A DNA stretch of 42,848 bases from Saprospiraceae bacterium UBA2329. GTDB taxonomy: Bacteria; Bacteroidota; Bacteroidia; Chitinophagales; Saprospiraceae. The DNA lies in NCBI GenBank assembly GCA_002344975.1, contig DDUV01000058.1:13228-56075 (forward strand), written 5' to 3'. Below the pieces are notes generated by a model. That model did no database searches, had not been told where the DNA came from, and saw nothing but the letters and a program-made list of their open reading frames with translations. Shown piece by piece: positions 17,122 through 25,859 of this stretch (position 1 is its first letter; every line of letters starts with the position of its first letter). Made by a program: the position numbers and the translations under genes.

Positions 17122-18387
17122 ATGCTCATCAACCTCATAGAATGGCTGCAAAAGCTGTTCGGTGACATACCCGGAGCGGGATTGTTTCAATACATCACGT
17201 TTCGTGCCGGATTGGCGGTCATCCTCTCGCTCATCATTTCGATGTTGTTCGGAGGCCGCATCATCCGTTTTTTGAGGCAGTTGCAGATCGGCGAAACAGT
17301 TCGCGATCTTGGCCTCGACGGCCAGAAACAAAAGGAGGGTACGCCTACGATGGGCGGCCTCATCATCATCATGGCCATATTGATTCCCAGCCTGTTGGTG
17401 GCCAAATTGGACAATGTTTACATCATTCTGATGATCATTTCCACGATTTGGATGGCTGTGATCGGGTTTGTGGACGACTATATCAAAGTCTTTCTCAAAA
17501 ACAAAGAAGGCTTGTCGGGCAAGTTCAAAATCCTGGGCCAGGTAGGTTTGGGCCTCATCATCGGCATCACCATGATGATGAGCGACGACGTGACCGTGCG
17601 CATGGATACAGAAACCGCCGAGCACATCGGATTCAGCGAAAGCCAGATGGTGCAAGGCCCGTTTTACATCGGCGAAGGCAATACGGTAGCGGAAAAGGCC
17701 GACTACAAAGCCAGCCTCACCAATGTGCCCTTTCTGAAAGGCAACCGATTTGACTACGCCTGGGTGCTGCCGATGGAGGAGAGCAAAGCCGAGCGCTGGG
17801 TATGGCTGTTGGTAATACCGTTGGTCATTTTCATCGTCACGGCGGTATCCAACGCGGCCAATCTCACCGACGGCATAGACGGGCTGGCAACGGGCGTATC
17901 GGGCATCATTGCGCTCACGCTGGGCGTTTTTGCGTATGTGTCGGGCAATGCCATTGCGGCCAATTATCTCGACATCCTGCACCTGCCCGGCACCGGCGAG
18001 TTGGTGATTTTCGCGGCTTGCGTGGTAGGCGCCTGCATCGGATTTCTGTGGTACAATGCCTTTCCGGCACAAGTATTCATGGGCGATACCGGCAGCCTCA
18101 CATTGGGCGGCATCATTGCAGCGTTGGCCATTGTGTTGCGCAAAGAACTGCTCATTCCTCTGCTGTGCGGCATCTTTGTGGTGGAAAATCTCTCCGTGAT
18201 GTTGCAGGTAGCTTATTTCAAATACACCAAAAAGAAGTACGGCGAAGGCCGTCGCATTTTCAAAATGTCGCCTTTGCATCACCATTACCAGAAGCTGGGG
18301 ATGCACGAGAGCAAGATTGTAACGCGCTTCTGGATTGTGGGAATTATGCTGGCGGTCATTACCGTCATCACGTTAAAGATCAGATAA
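17122..18387 (+). CDS. mraY: phospho-MurNAc-pentapeptide translocase MraY
   Basis: A 421-residue polytopic membrane enzyme that transfers phospho-MurNAc-pentapeptide to undecaprenyl phosphate, giving lipid I. Catalytic and Mg-binding motifs: DDY at 118-120, NLTDGIDG at 247-254, the MGDTGSLTLGG loop, and the HHH cluster at 386-388. It is about 60 residues longer than the E. coli enzyme because of an extracytoplasmic insertion around residues 155-225, typical of Bacteroidota MraY. It is followed by murD after 6 nt. Confidence 0.97.
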   Translation: MLINLIEWLQKLFGDIPGAGLFQYITFRAGLAVILSLIISMLFGGRIIRFLRQLQIGETVRDLGLDGQKQKEGTPTMGGLIIIMAILIPSLLVAKLDNVYIILMIISTIWMAVIGFVDDYIKVFLKNKEGLSGKFKILGQVGLGLIIGITMMMSDDVTVRMDTETAEHIGFSESQMVQGPFYIGEGNTVAEKADYKASLTNVPFLKGNRFDYAWVLPMEESKAERWVWLLVIPLVIFIVTAVSNAANLTDGIDGLATGVSGIIALTLGVFAYVSGNAIAANYLDILHLPGTGELVIFAACVVGACIGFLWYNAFPAQVFMGDTGSLTLGGIIAALAIVLRKELLIPLLCGIFVVENLSVMLQVAYFKYTKKKYGEGRRIFKMSPLHHHYQKLGMHESKIVTRFWIVGIMLAVITVITLKIR

Positions 18388-18393
18388 GTAACG

Positions 18394-19716
18394 ATGAAAA
18401 TAGCCATTCTGGGAGCCGGAGAAAGCGGAACGGGGGCGGCCCTGCTCGCTAAAGCCAAAGGACACGAGGTATTCGTGTCTGATCTCGGTGCTATTCAGGA
18501 TCACTTCAAACGTGAATTAGAGTCAGAAGGCATTGAATACGAGGAAGGTAAGCACACCTGGGAGCGCATACTGACGGCAGAGGAAGTCATCAAAAGTCCG
18601 GGCATACCCGATAAAGCGCCATTGGTGAAAGCCCTGCGCGAAAACGGCATTCCGGTCATCTCCGAAATCGAGTTCGCGGCCCGGTATTCCAACACCTTCA
18701 CCATCGGCATCACCGGCAGCAACGGCAAAACCACCACCACCAACCTCACCTGGCACCTGCTGCATCAAGCGGGTTTGAAGGCAGGTTTGGGCGGTAATGT
18801 GGGCTACAGTTTTGCCCGCTTGGTTTTGGAAGGCAATTATGACTATTTCGTGTTGGAACTCAGCAGCTTCCAATTGGACGGCGTGTTGAAATTCCGCCCC
18901 GACATCGCCATGCTGCTCAACATCACCCCCGACCACCTCGACCGCTACGAGTACAAAATGGAAAATTATGTGGCGTCGAAGTTCCGTATCGCCATGAATC
19001 AGACCGAAAGCGATCTGTTCATTTTCAACGCGGATGATGCCAACATGAGCGAGTACATGTCGCGCCATGCCATTGCAGCCCGCCGCGCACCCATCGGCGA
19101 AAGCTTGATAGAGGACACGCGCATCCAAGTGGGTAACTCGGTTTTCGATATGAACGAAACGCCGTTGCAAGGCCGCCACAACTACATGAACGCCCTCTTT
19201 GCCGTGCAAACCGCTCAGGCGCTGGGCCTCAGCGAGGACGCCATCCGGGCCGGGCTGAAGAGCTTCATCAACGTGCCGCACCGCATGGAGCGCATCACCG
19301 AGATCAACGGCGTGCAGTACATCAACGACAGCAAAGCCACCAACGTGGACGCTGTTTTTTACGCCTTGGACGCCATGACTGCGCCGGTTGTGTGGATTGT
19401 GGGCGGTCAGGACAAAGGCAACGACTACGAACCGCTGCGGCAGTTGGTGCGCCAAAAGGTGCGCGCTATTGTGTGTCTGGGTGTGGACAATGCCAAAATC
19501 GTCGAGTTTTTCGGCGCCGATGTGGCCGACATTACAGAGACGAACAGCGCCGAAACGGCCGCTTATGCCGCGATGCAATTGGCCCAGCCGGGCGATGCGG
19601 TGCTCTTGTCGCCGGCCTGCGCCAGTTTCGACCTGTTTCGCAACTACGAAGACCGGGGCGATCAGTTTCGGGAGGCCGTTTTGAAAATCAAATCAGAGAA
19701 AACTACGAAATCATAA
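18394..19716 (+). CDS. murD: UDP-MurNAc-L-alanine:D-glutamate ligase
   Basis: A 440-residue cytoplasmic Mur ligase that adds D-glutamate to UDP-MurNAc-L-Ala. It shows the N-terminal UDP-binding domain (ILGAGESGTGAALLAKAKG), the ATP loop GSNGKT at 108-113, the central ELSSFQLDGV motif, the HRME motif (VPHRMERITE) and the C-terminal NDSKATNVDA. Length is normal. It lies 6 nt after mraY and 4 nt before ftsW. Confidence 0.97.
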   Translation: MKIAILGAGESGTGAALLAKAKGHEVFVSDLGAIQDHFKRELESEGIEYEEGKHTWERILTAEEVIKSPGIPDKAPLVKALRENGIPVISEIEFAARYSNTFTIGITGSNGKTTTTNLTWHLLHQAGLKAGLGGNVGYSFARLVLEGNYDYFVLELSSFQLDGVLKFRPDIAMLLNITPDHLDRYEYKMENYVASKFRIAMNQTESDLFIFNADDANMSEYMSRHAIAARRAPIGESLIEDTRIQVGNSVFDMNETPLQGRHNYMNALFAVQTAQALGLSEDAIRAGLKSFINVPHRMERITEINGVQYINDSKATNVDAVFYALDAMTAPVVWIVGGQDKGNDYEPLRQLVRQKVRAIVCLGVDNAKIVEFFGADVADITETNSAETAAYAAMQLAQPGDAVLLSPACASFDLFRNYEDRGDQFREAVLKIKSEKTTKS

Positions 19717-19720
19717 CGCT

Positions 19721-20857
19721 ATGTCATTATTGAACAGAATCAATGCCGAACTGAAGGGCGACCGGGTGATATGGGCCATCCTGGCCGTATTGTCGGTCTT
19801 TTCCATCCTGGTGGTGTACAGTTCTACCGGTACGCTGGCCTGGCGCGAGCGCGGCGGCGACACCGAGGCATACCTGTTCAAGCACACAATGATTTTGGCA
19901 ATGGGCCTCGCGCTCGCTTATCTGGCTTACCTGATGCACTACCGGCGGTATGCCAAAATAGCGCCCATTTTGCTGTTGGCAGCCGTGCCCTTGTTGTTGC
20001 TCACCATCATGTTCGGCGCCGAGATCAACGATGCCCGCCGCTGGATTGTAATTCCCGGCTTGGGCTTGAGCTTCCAAACCTCCGACTTTGCCAAGCTGGC
20101 GCTCATCGTGTATGTGGCCCGCGAGATTTCGTCCAAACAAGATTACATCAAAGACTGGAAACAAGCTTTTGTGCCCATCATCGTGCCGGTGCTGATAGTT
20201 TGCGGGCTGATTGCGCCGGCCAACTTGTCCACAGCGGTACTGCTGATGGTAGTTTGTATCGGAATGATGTTCGTGGGGCGGGTATCGCTCAAATACATAG
20301 GCTTGCTGTTGTTGCTGGGGGTGGTGCTGTTTTCGGCACTCATCTTTTTGGGAGAGTTTTTTCCCAACTATATTCGGGTAGATACCTGGACTTCTCGCAT
20401 CACCGATTTCATAGAAAACCCACAAGGTAGTTTTCAAATCCAGCAAGCCAAAATTGCCATTGCCAACGGAGAATGGATCGGCAACGGCCCCGGCAACAGC
20501 ATACAGCGTAACTTCCTGCCTTCGCCCTACGCCGACTTCATTTACGCCGTCATCTGCGAGGAGTATGGTTTTGTAGGCGGAGCGCTCATCGTCGTTCTGT
20601 ATGTGGTGCTGTTTTTCCGCGTCACGCGCTTGGTGACCAAAAGCCCCAAAGCTTTCGGCGCCATGATGGCTACCGGCCTGACGCTGCTGTTGGTCATGCA
20701 GGCTTTCGCCAATATTGCCGTATCCGTACACTTGGTGCCGGTCACGGGTTTGTCGCTGCCGATGATCAGCATGGGCGGTACTTCTACACTTTTTTCCTGT
20801 CTCGCCTTTGGGATGATCCTGAGCGTGAGCAAACACATAGAGGCGACGGCGGAGTAG
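19721..20857 (+). CDS. ftsW: septal peptidoglycan polymerase FtsW (SEDS)
   Basis: A 378-residue SEDS-family integral membrane protein with about ten hydrophobic segments, which polymerises lipid II glycan strands at the septum together with the class B PBP. Visible signatures are an early VYSSTG motif, the NDARRWI region near residue 103, FQTSDFAKLALIVYVA, GNGPGNSIQRNFLPSPYADFIYAVICEEYG, and the terminal GLSLPMISMGGTSTL. A 102-nt gap with a heptamer array separates it from murG. Confidence 0.96.
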   Translation: MSLLNRINAELKGDRVIWAILAVLSVFSILVVYSSTGTLAWRERGGDTEAYLFKHTMILAMGLALAYLAYLMHYRRYAKIAPILLLAAVPLLLLTIMFGAEINDARRWIVIPGLGLSFQTSDFAKLALIVYVAREISSKQDYIKDWKQAFVPIIVPVLIVCGLIAPANLSTAVLLMVVCIGMMFVGRVSLKYIGLLLLLGVVLFSALIFLGEFFPNYIRVDTWTSRITDFIENPQGSFQIQQAKIAIANGEWIGNGPGNSIQRNFLPSPYADFIYAVICEEYGFVGGALIVVLYVVLFFRVTRLVTKSPKAFGAMMATGLTLLLVMQAFANIAVSVHLVPVTGLSLPMISMGGTSTLFSCLAFGMILSVSKHIEATAE

Positions 20858-20902
20858 GGGGCGGGGTGCCGGTTTGCAGTAGGCGGTCGGCGGTTTGCGG
20901 TT

Positions 20903-20951
20903 CCAACCCGAAACCTTGAACCTGAAACCTTGAACCCGAAATTTTGAATCT
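20903..20951. repeat. heptamer array in the ftsW-murG gap
   Basis: Seven 7-nt units: CCAACCC, GAAACCT, TGAACCT, GAAACCT, TGAACCC, GAAATTT, TGAATCT. The array ends 8 nt before the murG ATG. The preceding 45 nt is G-rich and resembles the sequences after rsmH and pruA. Confidence 0.8.
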
Positions 20952-20959
20952 AAAAGAAA

Positions 20960-22084
20960 ATGCAAACAACCAAACATACAACATCAACCAAAGCGCCGCG
21001 CATACTCATCAGCGGGGGTGGTACCGGGGGGCACGTCTTTCCGGCCATTGCCATTGCCGATGCAGTAAAAAAGCAGGCGCCGGAGGCAGAGATACTGTTT
21101 GTGGGAGCATTGGGGAAAATAGAAATGGAAAAAGTGCCGCAGGCCGGCTATCGCATAGAGGGCTTGTGGATCAGCGGGTTTCAAAGGAAACTCACTTTGC
21201 GCAACTTGCTCTTTCCCATCAAGTTGCTCAGCAGCATGTGGAAAGCGCGCCGCATTGTGCGCAGCTTCCGGCCCGATGTGGCGGTAGGCGTGGGCGGTTT
21301 TGCCAGCGGCCCCACTTTGGAAAACGCCTGTCGGATGGGCATTCCGGCCTTGGTGCAGGAGCAAAACTCGTACGCCGGCGTCACCAATCGCCTGCTGGCC
21401 AACAAAGTGCAGCGCGTGTGCGTGGCCTACGAGGGCATGGATCGCTTCTTTCCTGCCGATAAAATCGTGCTGACAGGCAATCCGGTGCGCTCCGATCTGG
21501 CCCGGCTGACGGCGACCAAAGCGGAGGCGGCGGCTCATTTTCAGTTGGATGCCGACAAACGCACGGTACTCGTATTTGGCGGAAGCCTCGGCGCTCTGGC
21601 GCTCAACGAAGCGATGGCGGCAGGCAAAGAACAGATGGCCGCGCATCCCGACGTACAGTTTCTATGGCAATGCGGCAAACTGTACATCGAGCGCTTTTCG
21701 CAATGCGAGGCGGCCCAATTGCCCAACGTGCGCGTGCTGCCTTTCGTAGATCGCATGGACCTTGCCTACGCGCTGGCCGATGTGATTGTGGGAAGAGCCG
21801 GCGCGCTCACCATCTCTGAATTGTGTTTGGTAGGAAAGCCTGCCATACTGATACCATCGCCCAACGTGGCCGAAGACCATCAGACGAAAAACGCCCAGGC
21901 TTTGGCCGATAAAGGCGCCGCTCTGATGATTCGGAACAGCGAGGCAATGGCCCGCCTGGTACCGGAAGCACTGGAACTTTTGAACGACGAAGCGCGTTGC
22001 CGCCAACTCTCCGCCAACATCCGCACTTTGGCCAAACCCAATGCTGCCGAGGAGATTGCGCGGGAGGTGCTGGGGCTGATGTGA
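20960..22084 (+). CDS. murG: UDP-GlcNAc:lipid I N-acetylglucosaminyltransferase
   Basis: A 374-residue GT28 glycosyltransferase that adds GlcNAc to lipid I, making lipid II on the inner face of the membrane. The N-terminal GGGTGGH loop (19-25) with HVFPAIAIA, the VGVGGFASGPTL loop, and the C-terminal UDP-GlcNAc region (VIVGRAGALTISELCLVGKPAILIPSP, then EDHQTKNAQ) are all present. The start is the ATG at 20960, just after the heptamer array. The last two codons and the stop already lie in the octamer array that fills the gap to murC. Confidence 0.97.
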   Translation: MQTTKHTTSTKAPRILISGGGTGGHVFPAIAIADAVKKQAPEAEILFVGALGKIEMEKVPQAGYRIEGLWISGFQRKLTLRNLLFPIKLLSSMWKARRIVRSFRPDVAVGVGGFASGPTLENACRMGIPALVQEQNSYAGVTNRLLANKVQRVCVAYEGMDRFFPADKIVLTGNPVRSDLARLTATKAEAAAHFQLDADKRTVLVFGGSLGALALNEAMAAGKEQMAAHPDVQFLWQCGKLYIERFSQCEAAQLPNVRVLPFVDRMDLAYALADVIVGRAGALTISELCLVGKPAILIPSPNVAEDHQTKNAQALADKGAALMIRNSEAMARLVPEALELLNDEARCRQLSANIRTLAKPNAAEEIAREVLGLM

Positions 22085-22136
22085 TAATGTGCTGATGTGG
22101 CAATGTGCTGATGAGCTGATTGCCAATCGAGAGGGG
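22078..22136. repeat. octamer array in the murG-murC gap
   Basis: Tandem 8-nt units GATGTGAT, AATGTGCT, GATGTGGC, AATGTGCT, GATGAGCT, GATTGCCA at 22078-22125. The first unit contains the murG stop codon. It is followed by a 17-nt word (22120-22136) shared with the region after pyrH. The reverse complement matches the units at 40089-40120. Confidence 0.8.
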
Positions 22137-22231
22137 CTGATTGCTTTTTTTGTAAACAGTTTGTCCTTTTGGGGACTCAAACTCGCAGCTCGTGGCTCGT
22201 AACTGCCGAAATAATTAAATTGTAAAGATCA

Positions 22232-23602
22232 ATGAATCTGAAAGACATCCATAAAATCTACTTCATCGGAATTGGCGGCATCGGCATGAGCGCTCTGGCC
22301 CGCTATTTCCATGGACGAGGCGTGGAGGTCTTTGGTTACGACAAAACAGAAACGCCGCTCACCCGCCGACTCAGCGAGGAAGGCATGAACATTCACTACC
22401 ACGATGCGCCGGCCTCCATTCCGGCAGGCATTGATCTGGCTGTGTTCACGCCCGCAGTACCCGCCGATCTGGGCGAATTGCAGCATTTCCGCGACAGCGG
22501 CCTACCGCTGAAAAAACGCGCCGAGGTATTGGGCATCATCAGCCGGGGCATGAAAACCATCGCCATCGCCGGCACGCATGGCAAAACCACCACCTCCTCG
22601 CTCACCACCTGGCTCTTGCGCAGCAGCGGCATAGATTGCAGCGCGTTTCTGGGCGGCATTGTGCGCAACTTCGGTTCCAACTTCGTGGAGGGCCGCAGCG
22701 AGTGGGTAGTGGTGGAGGCCGATGAGTACGACCGCTCCTTCCTTCAACTCGATCCCGATGTGGCCGTCATCCTCTCGATGGATGCCGATCATTTGGACAT
22801 TTACGGCGACCGTGAAAGCATGGTCGAGACTGGCTACAAAGCCTTTGCGGCCAAAATCAAATCCGGCGGAAGCCTTTTTGTACAGCACCGCTGGGCCGGC
22901 GAACTACCCGATGCACAAACTTTCGGTATCGAAAACGGGCAGTACCGCGCTGAAAACATCCGCGTGGAAGACGGCTTCTTCGTGTTCGATTACCTCTCCG
23001 CCGACCTTGCCATGCGCGGTTTGCGACTTGCCATGCCGGGCCGCCACAACGTAGAAAACGCCACCGCCGCCATTTCGGCCGCCCTTTGCGCCGGCGCAGA
23101 CGAGGCAGGTATCCGGCGCGGATTGGAGACGTTTGGAGGCATTCAGCGCCGCTTTGAAATCCTCTTCCGCAGCGATGCAGTGGTGTATGTGGACGACTAC
23201 GCGCACCATCCCTCCGAATTGGAGGCCGTCATCGGGGCAGCGAGGGAGTTCTTTCCCGGCAGGAAGCTCACAGGTGTGTTTCAGCCGCACCTCTACACCC
23301 GCACCCGCGATTTTGCAGAGGGCTTTGCACAGGCGCTCGACCGTTTGGACGAGGTGATTCTGTTGGACATCTACCCGGCGCGGGAACTGCCCATTGCCGG
23401 CGTTGACAGTCAGATGATTGCCGCCATGATGCAGCGCGCACAGGTGACGCTTTGCAGCAAAAGCGAACTGATGAACGAATTGAAAGGCCGCCACATAGAG
23501 GTATTGCTCACCCTTGGCGCCGGAGATATTGACACTTTTACAGAACCGATCCGGCAGTGGTTGAGCGCCGGAGCAAACAACTCGCAAGGCCATGAAAAGT
23601 AA
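22232..23602 (+). CDS. murC: UDP-N-acetylmuramate:L-alanine ligase
   Basis: A 456-residue Mur ligase that adds L-alanine to UDP-MurNAc, the first step of stem-peptide synthesis. Motifs: the N-terminal Rossmann loop FIGIGGIGMSALA, the ATP loop GTHGKT at 114-119, the VVEADEYDRSF region, the HHPSE motif (DDYAHHPSELEAV) and the C-terminal LLTLGAGDID. It overlaps ftsQ by 11 nt. Confidence 0.97.
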   Translation: MNLKDIHKIYFIGIGGIGMSALARYFHGRGVEVFGYDKTETPLTRRLSEEGMNIHYHDAPASIPAGIDLAVFTPAVPADLGELQHFRDSGLPLKKRAEVLGIISRGMKTIAIAGTHGKTTTSSLTTWLLRSSGIDCSAFLGGIVRNFGSNFVEGRSEWVVVEADEYDRSFLQLDPDVAVILSMDADHLDIYGDRESMVETGYKAFAAKIKSGGSLFVQHRWAGELPDAQTFGIENGQYRAENIRVEDGFFVFDYLSADLAMRGLRLAMPGRHNVENATAAISAALCAGADEAGIRRGLETFGGIQRRFEILFRSDAVVYVDDYAHHPSELEAVIGAAREFFPGRKLTGVFQPHLYTRTRDFAEGFAQALDRLDEVILLDIYPARELPIAGVDSQMIAAMMQRAQVTLCSKSELMNELKGRHIEVLLTLGAGDIDTFTEPIRQWLSAGANNSQGHEK

Positions 23603-24374
23603 AGAAGAATTGGTAGCATCCTCCAAAAAGTTCGGTTGGATAGCAGGTCTCTTACTGCTGGCCATGATCGTCCTTTCCGCCATTGGAAAAAAAGAATCCA
23701 GTCCGGCTACAGAGGTAGTTGTGGAGGTGGCGCCATTGGAGGGCGGCAAGTTGCTCATCAATGAAAAGGACGTGCTGGAGATGGTCGGCACGGTATATGG
23801 CTACACGCTGGAAGGCCGTCCGACTGGGCAGATAGACCTGCAACGCATTGAAAAAATGTTGGAAAACGATCCCTTTGTACTCAATGCCGATGTGTTTCTC
23901 AACGCCCGCAATTCCGTCAACATACGCGTACAGCAACGCGAACCGGTACTCCGCATCATAGACAACAACGCGCTGAATTACTACTTGGACAAAGACGGCG
24001 TGAAGATGCCGGTGTCGAAGCGGGCCGCGGCGCATGTGATGGTGGCAACGGGCAATATTCCGCCGCATGATCCCGGCTTTCTGGAGCGCAAACGGCACCT
24101 GCTCAAAGAGGTCTTTCTGCTTTCGCAAATGCTGCGCGAAGATGCGTTTTTCAACGCTATGATTGAGCAGATTCACGTCTCCAATCAGGGCGAGATGACC
24201 TTGGTACCCAAAATCGGAGACCAGAAAATCTTCTTCGGCAAATTGGCCGACGCCGACAAAAAGCTCGAAAAGCTGCGCATTTTTTACCAGGAAGGCATGC
24301 CCTACGAGGGCTGGCGCAAGTACAAGTCCATTGACGTGCGCTATGCCGGCCAGATAGTTTGTAAGAAACGTTAA
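23592..24374 (+). CDS. ftsQ: cell division protein FtsQ
   Basis: A 260-residue bitopic membrane protein. A short cytoplasmic N-terminus and one membrane segment near 14-32 (GWIAGLLLLAMIVLSAIG) precede a POTRA-like region (IDLQRIEKMLENDPFVLNADVFLNARNSVNIRVQQREPVLRI) and the beta domain, ending at a VRYAGQIVCKKR tail. FtsQ links FtsL-type partners to FtsA/FtsZ and the septal synthase. Sequence is divergent, as usual for the family; position between murC and ftsA makes the call secure. Confidence 0.92.
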   Translation: MKSKEELVASSKKFGWIAGLLLLAMIVLSAIGKKESSPATEVVVEVAPLEGGKLLINEKDVLEMVGTVYGYTLEGRPTGQIDLQRIEKMLENDPFVLNADVFLNARNSVNIRVQQREPVLRIIDNNALNYYLDKDGVKMPVSKRAAAHVMVATGNIPPHDPGFLERKRHLLKEVFLLSQMLREDAFFNAMIEQIHVSNQGEMTLVPKIGDQKIFFGKLADADKKLEKLRIFYQEGMPYEGWRKYKSIDVRYAGQIVCKKR

Positions 24375-24443
24375 CCATTTATATTTAACCCGACGCAGGC
24401 CTCCGTCACGAACGCAAGCGTCAATTAAAAAATGCTTTGTAAC

Positions 24444-25763
24444 ATGGAAAACAAACAAAACCAATCCAACGTGGTGCTCGCCATAGACATCGGCACCACC
24501 AAAGTGTGCGCCATTGCCGGCCGCAAAAACGAGTACGGCAAAATTGAAGTCATCGGCATCAGCAAGGTGGAATCCGAGGGCGTTTTGCGCGGTGTTGTCA
24601 CCAACATCGAAAAAACGGTCAACGCCATTGCCGAAGCCGTCGTGGCTGTGCGCCGCCAAACCGGCATTGACTTCCACACCGTTCATGTGGGCATTGCCGG
24701 CCAACACATCAAAAGCCTTCAGCACAGAGGCATGCTCATGCGCGACAACGATCACACCGAGATCAGCCGCCGCGACATAGACCGCCTCATCAACGATATG
24801 TACAAGCTCGTGCTGCCTCCCGGCGACAAAATCCTGCACGTCATCCCGCAGGAATACACCGTGGACAACGAGCAGGGCATCACCGACCCCATCGGCATGT
24901 CGGGCGTGCGCCTCGAAGCCAATTTCCACATCATCACCGGCCAGATTTCCGCCTCCAACAACATCCAACGCTGTGTGGAGCGCAACGGTCTTCGCGTAGC
25001 CAACATGACATTGGAGCCTATCGCTTCGGCCATGTCGGTACTCAGCGAAGAGGAAAAAGAAGCCGGCATTGCATTGGTGGACATCGGCGGCGGCACTACC
25101 GACATCACCATCTTCCACGACGGCATCATTCGACATACGGCAGTGATTCCTTTCGGCGGCAATGTCATCACCCGCGACATCAAGGAAGGCTGCAACGTGA
25201 TGGTGCAACAGGCCGAAAAGCTCAAAGTGAAATTCGGTTCTGCCCTCTCTGAAGAGGTGTATGACAACCGAATCATCACCATACCCGGGCTGAAGGGGCG
25301 CGATCACAAAGAAATTTCAGAGAAAAACCTCTCGCTCATCATTCAGGCGCGCGCAGAGGAGATTTTGGACTATGTGATGTGGGAAATCAAGCGTTCAGGC
25401 TACGAGCGCAAGCTCATCGGCGGATTGGCCCTTACCGGCGGCGGCGCTTTGCTCAATCACTTCGATAAATTGGCCGAATACCACACCGGCCTCAACACGC
25501 GCATCGGCGTACCGGTGGAGCATCTGGGACATGGCTATCAGGAAGCTTTGGCCAGCCCGGTTTTTGCTACGGCCATCGGCTTGCTCATGCGCGGCATCGA
25601 AGACATGGAGCAGGGTTTGACGACGCCCGCCGCTGTGGCGGAAGTGGAAACCACGCCCGAAAGCAATGCGGTGGAAGAAACCTCCGGCGCAGGAAAATGG
25701 TACGACAACATCTTCCGCAAAACCAAAGAATGGTTTGAGGCAGAACCCGATACCGATTTCTGA
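24444..25763 (+). CDS. ftsA: cell division protein FtsA
   Basis: A 439-residue actin-fold ATPase that tethers FtsZ filaments to the membrane. Phosphate-binding loops AIDIGTTKVCAIAG at the N-terminus and LVDIGGGTTDITIF centrally, plus the adenosine motif LTGGGALL, are present. An amphipathic C-terminal segment (GKWYDNIFRKTKEWFEAE) fits the membrane-targeting helix. I start at the Met before ENKQNQSN; an ATG four codons upstream (24432) is also possible. It lies 69 nt after ftsQ and 96 nt before ftsZ. Confidence 0.96.
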   Translation: MENKQNQSNVVLAIDIGTTKVCAIAGRKNEYGKIEVIGISKVESEGVLRGVVTNIEKTVNAIAEAVVAVRRQTGIDFHTVHVGIAGQHIKSLQHRGMLMRDNDHTEISRRDIDRLINDMYKLVLPPGDKILHVIPQEYTVDNEQGITDPIGMSGVRLEANFHIITGQISASNNIQRCVERNGLRVANMTLEPIASAMSVLSEEEKEAGIALVDIGGGTTDITIFHDGIIRHTAVIPFGGNVITRDIKEGCNVMVQQAEKLKVKFGSALSEEVYDNRIITIPGLKGRDHKEISEKNLSLIIQARAEEILDYVMWEIKRSGYERKLIGGLALTGGGALLNHFDKLAEYHTGLNTRIGVPVEHLGHGYQEALASPVFATAIGLLMRGIEDMEQGLTTPAAVAEVETTPESNAVEETSGAGKWYDNIFRKTKEWFEAEPDTDF

Positions 25764-25859
25764 CGGAGGGTCAAACTCCCGAACTACTTACTGATACTTT
25801 TTTTCTCTTTCACTGACGGACACAACCAAACAGCAGGGTCCGACCAAAACACAAAACTT

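Noticed and set aside
17107..18306. 399-aa minus-strand ORF opposite mraY
   Set aside because: Antisense shadow of mraY, rich in His, Gln and Asp from reverse-complement codons; mraY has all catalytic motifs.
19727..20977. 416-aa minus-strand ORF opposite ftsW
   Set aside because: Antisense shadow with His/Gln-rich composition; ftsW is unambiguous.
23652..25307. 551-aa minus-strand ORF opposite ftsQ and ftsA
   Set aside because: Antisense shadow spanning two genuine genes; no motif recognised.
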